NCBI RefSeq assembly: GCF_039503195.1
Contig: NZ_JBCJKP010000001.1
Location: 10,903,748 to 10,967,747 of the forward strand
Length of the DNA stretch: 64,000 nucleotides
Direction: 5' to 3'
DNA from: Streptomyces mirabilis
GTDB lineage: Bacteria; Actinomycetota; Actinomycetes; Streptomycetales; Streptomycetaceae
The notes under the pieces were generated by a model. The model was not told the DNA's origin and searched no databases. It was given only the letters and a program-made list of their open reading frames with translations. Below, piece by piece: positions 63,120 to 64,000 of the stretch (position 1 is the stretch's first letter; every line of letters begins with the position of its first letter). Both the position numbers and the translations under genes were made by a program.

Positions 63120-64000
63120 CCCGACGGGATGCTTTCAGCGTCGGTCGCCTCCGAACGGTGCGGTTTCGGCCACGGGATACTGTGTTGAGGTCGATGACCA
63201 GGCCCCTCGTTGTCCAGGTACCCGGCATCCGCCGCGGCGGCACAGCTCGTCCTCCCACTGCTGGCGGAAATCCTTCGCATCGAACGCGGCACTCTCGCCC
63301 TCCTCGCACAGACCGACCTCGACCAGATAGGAGCCCAGCTTCTCCTTCATCACCGCCCAGTCCAGGAGCTGCTTGGACCAGTCCGCGTACTCCTCCGAGC
63401 CGACCAGCGCGACGTCTCCGGTGCGCAGTTCCTCGGCGAGCGCGGTGAAGACCATCGCCTCGAAGTGCTTTGCGCACGAATGTCCACCTGCCTGCCCTCC
63501 TCGTCACAGGCAGCGATGTACTTACCGCGCCTGTCTGGTGCCGCTGGGCGCGCGCGAGCGCATCAAGCACCCTTCCCTGGACGTATCGGTGAACTCCAGC
63601 TTCTCGGCAGGTCGAACATGACCGCGAGGTACGGGCCGATCTGCCCGTGCAGCGGCACCTCCCGGAAGTTGTCGTGGTGGGCGGAGACCTTCCCAGTCTG
63701 CTCGTACTGCCCTGCGAACCCGCTGAAGCCCTCCACCGCCTTCGTGACGGCGCCGAACCCGCCGGCCTGCACCACCAGGGCCTCGGCCATCGCGAGTACC
63801 GCCGAGAGACCTTGCCGTTTAGCGGCTGGACGACCTCGTCCACCGACGCCTCATCGTCCAGGCCCTCCAGGGCGCGGCGGACCTGGGCGGTCATGGCCGC
63901 AGCCTTCTGAAGGGCCTCCTGGGAGGGGCCGTCGGCGTCGATGTTCTTCAGCGCGGTGCGGTAGTTCCCGGTCAGGGCCTCAACGATCTCCCGCTAATCG
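63120..64000 (-). pseudogene. Tn3-family transposase, decayed, continues past the window
   Basis: Read leftward from the window edge: EIVEALTGNYRTALKNIDAD, VRRALEGLDDEASVDEVVQP, then in other frames GQYEQTGKVSAHHDNFREVP, HGQIGPYLAVMFDL and VFTALAEELRTGDVALVGSE, EYADWSKQLLDW. These are consecutive blocks of the central part of Tn3 transposases. At least three frame changes are needed between 63120 and 63850, and the catalytic C-terminus is missing to the left. The N-terminus lies outside the window. Confidence 0.7.

Noticed and set aside
1..64000. tRNA, rRNA or replication origin
   Set aside because: I saw no cloverleaf-like, ribosomal or clustered DnaA-box sequence. The mobile regions contain no integrase with a tRNA attachment site.

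Overview
The window is high-GC actinobacterial DNA and looks like an accessory or arm region of a Streptomyces genome, or an integrated plasmid. The evidence is the GC-rich third codon positions, GTG starts, an Lsr2 silencer, LysR/TetR/HxlR/ArsR/WhiB-type regulators, an ECF sigma factor and secreted proteins with typical Streptomyces signal peptides. Mobile-element debris is very dense (IS110, IS5, IS701, IS1380, IS21, IS3, ISKra4, Tn3 and an IS200/IS605-type end), and an unusual number of genes are broken by frameshifts, nonsense codons or internal deletions. Part of this could be assembly indels in C/G runs. The nonsense codons and the deletions with matching junctions look like real decay.

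Region by region. 0-3.9 kb: exonuclease remnant, a secreted protein and small paralogous genes of unknown function. 4.1-9.2 kb: a plasmid-like replication or maintenance module with a Phd-type DNA-binding domain fused to a degenerate DnaB-like ATPase, a polymerase-palm/Tap-like protein and two unknown genes, interrupted by an intact IS110-family element at 6.7-8.1 kb. 9.2-11.3 kb: decayed type I-E CRISPR-Cas (cas7e fragment, cas5e, cas6e, degenerate repeats). 11.6-14.1 kb: LysR regulator with an inositol-monophosphatase-like protein and an NADP-binding oxidoreductase. 15-20.9 kb: lsr2, a secreted SH3-like protein, an ArsR-type regulator, a membrane protein, then a histidine kinase remnant and nested IS debris cutting hdeD.

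21.2-30.8 kb: the main metabolic island, one leftward set of aromatic-degradation genes (two flavin hydroxylases, extradiol dioxygenase, amidohydrolase pseudogene, DoxX protein, acyl-CoA ligase, fumarylacetoacetate-hydrolase family enzyme) diverging from a TetR gene across a near-perfect 12-bp inverted repeat. 31.6-38 kb: a membrane flippase/kinase-like protein, WhiB and DUF1003 remnants, and a PAS-GAF-PP2C-HATPase regulator whose phosphatase motifs are altered. 38.6-43 kb: truncated TetR, IS5 elements, small HTH, ankyrin and DinB proteins. 43-44.4 kb: a divergent Qor2/QorR-like quinone-stress pair.

44.4-47.5 kb: a probable composite transposon, two IS701-type copies in inverted orientation around a TetX-like flavin monooxygenase, with CTAG at both outer edges. 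47.8-55 kb: TrmB-like regulator, a large secreted protein with an Ig-like domain, a small exported protein, an ECF sigma factor with SnoaL-like tail, and a 14-TM efflux pump. 55.9-58.3 kb: a basic amino acid decarboxylase. 58.4-59.8 kb: transposon debris. 60.2-63.1 kb: a Tat-exported epoxide hydrolase (frameshifted) and a GNAT acetyltransferase fused to an AAA+ ATPase. The right edge is a decayed Tn3-family transposase that runs out of the window.
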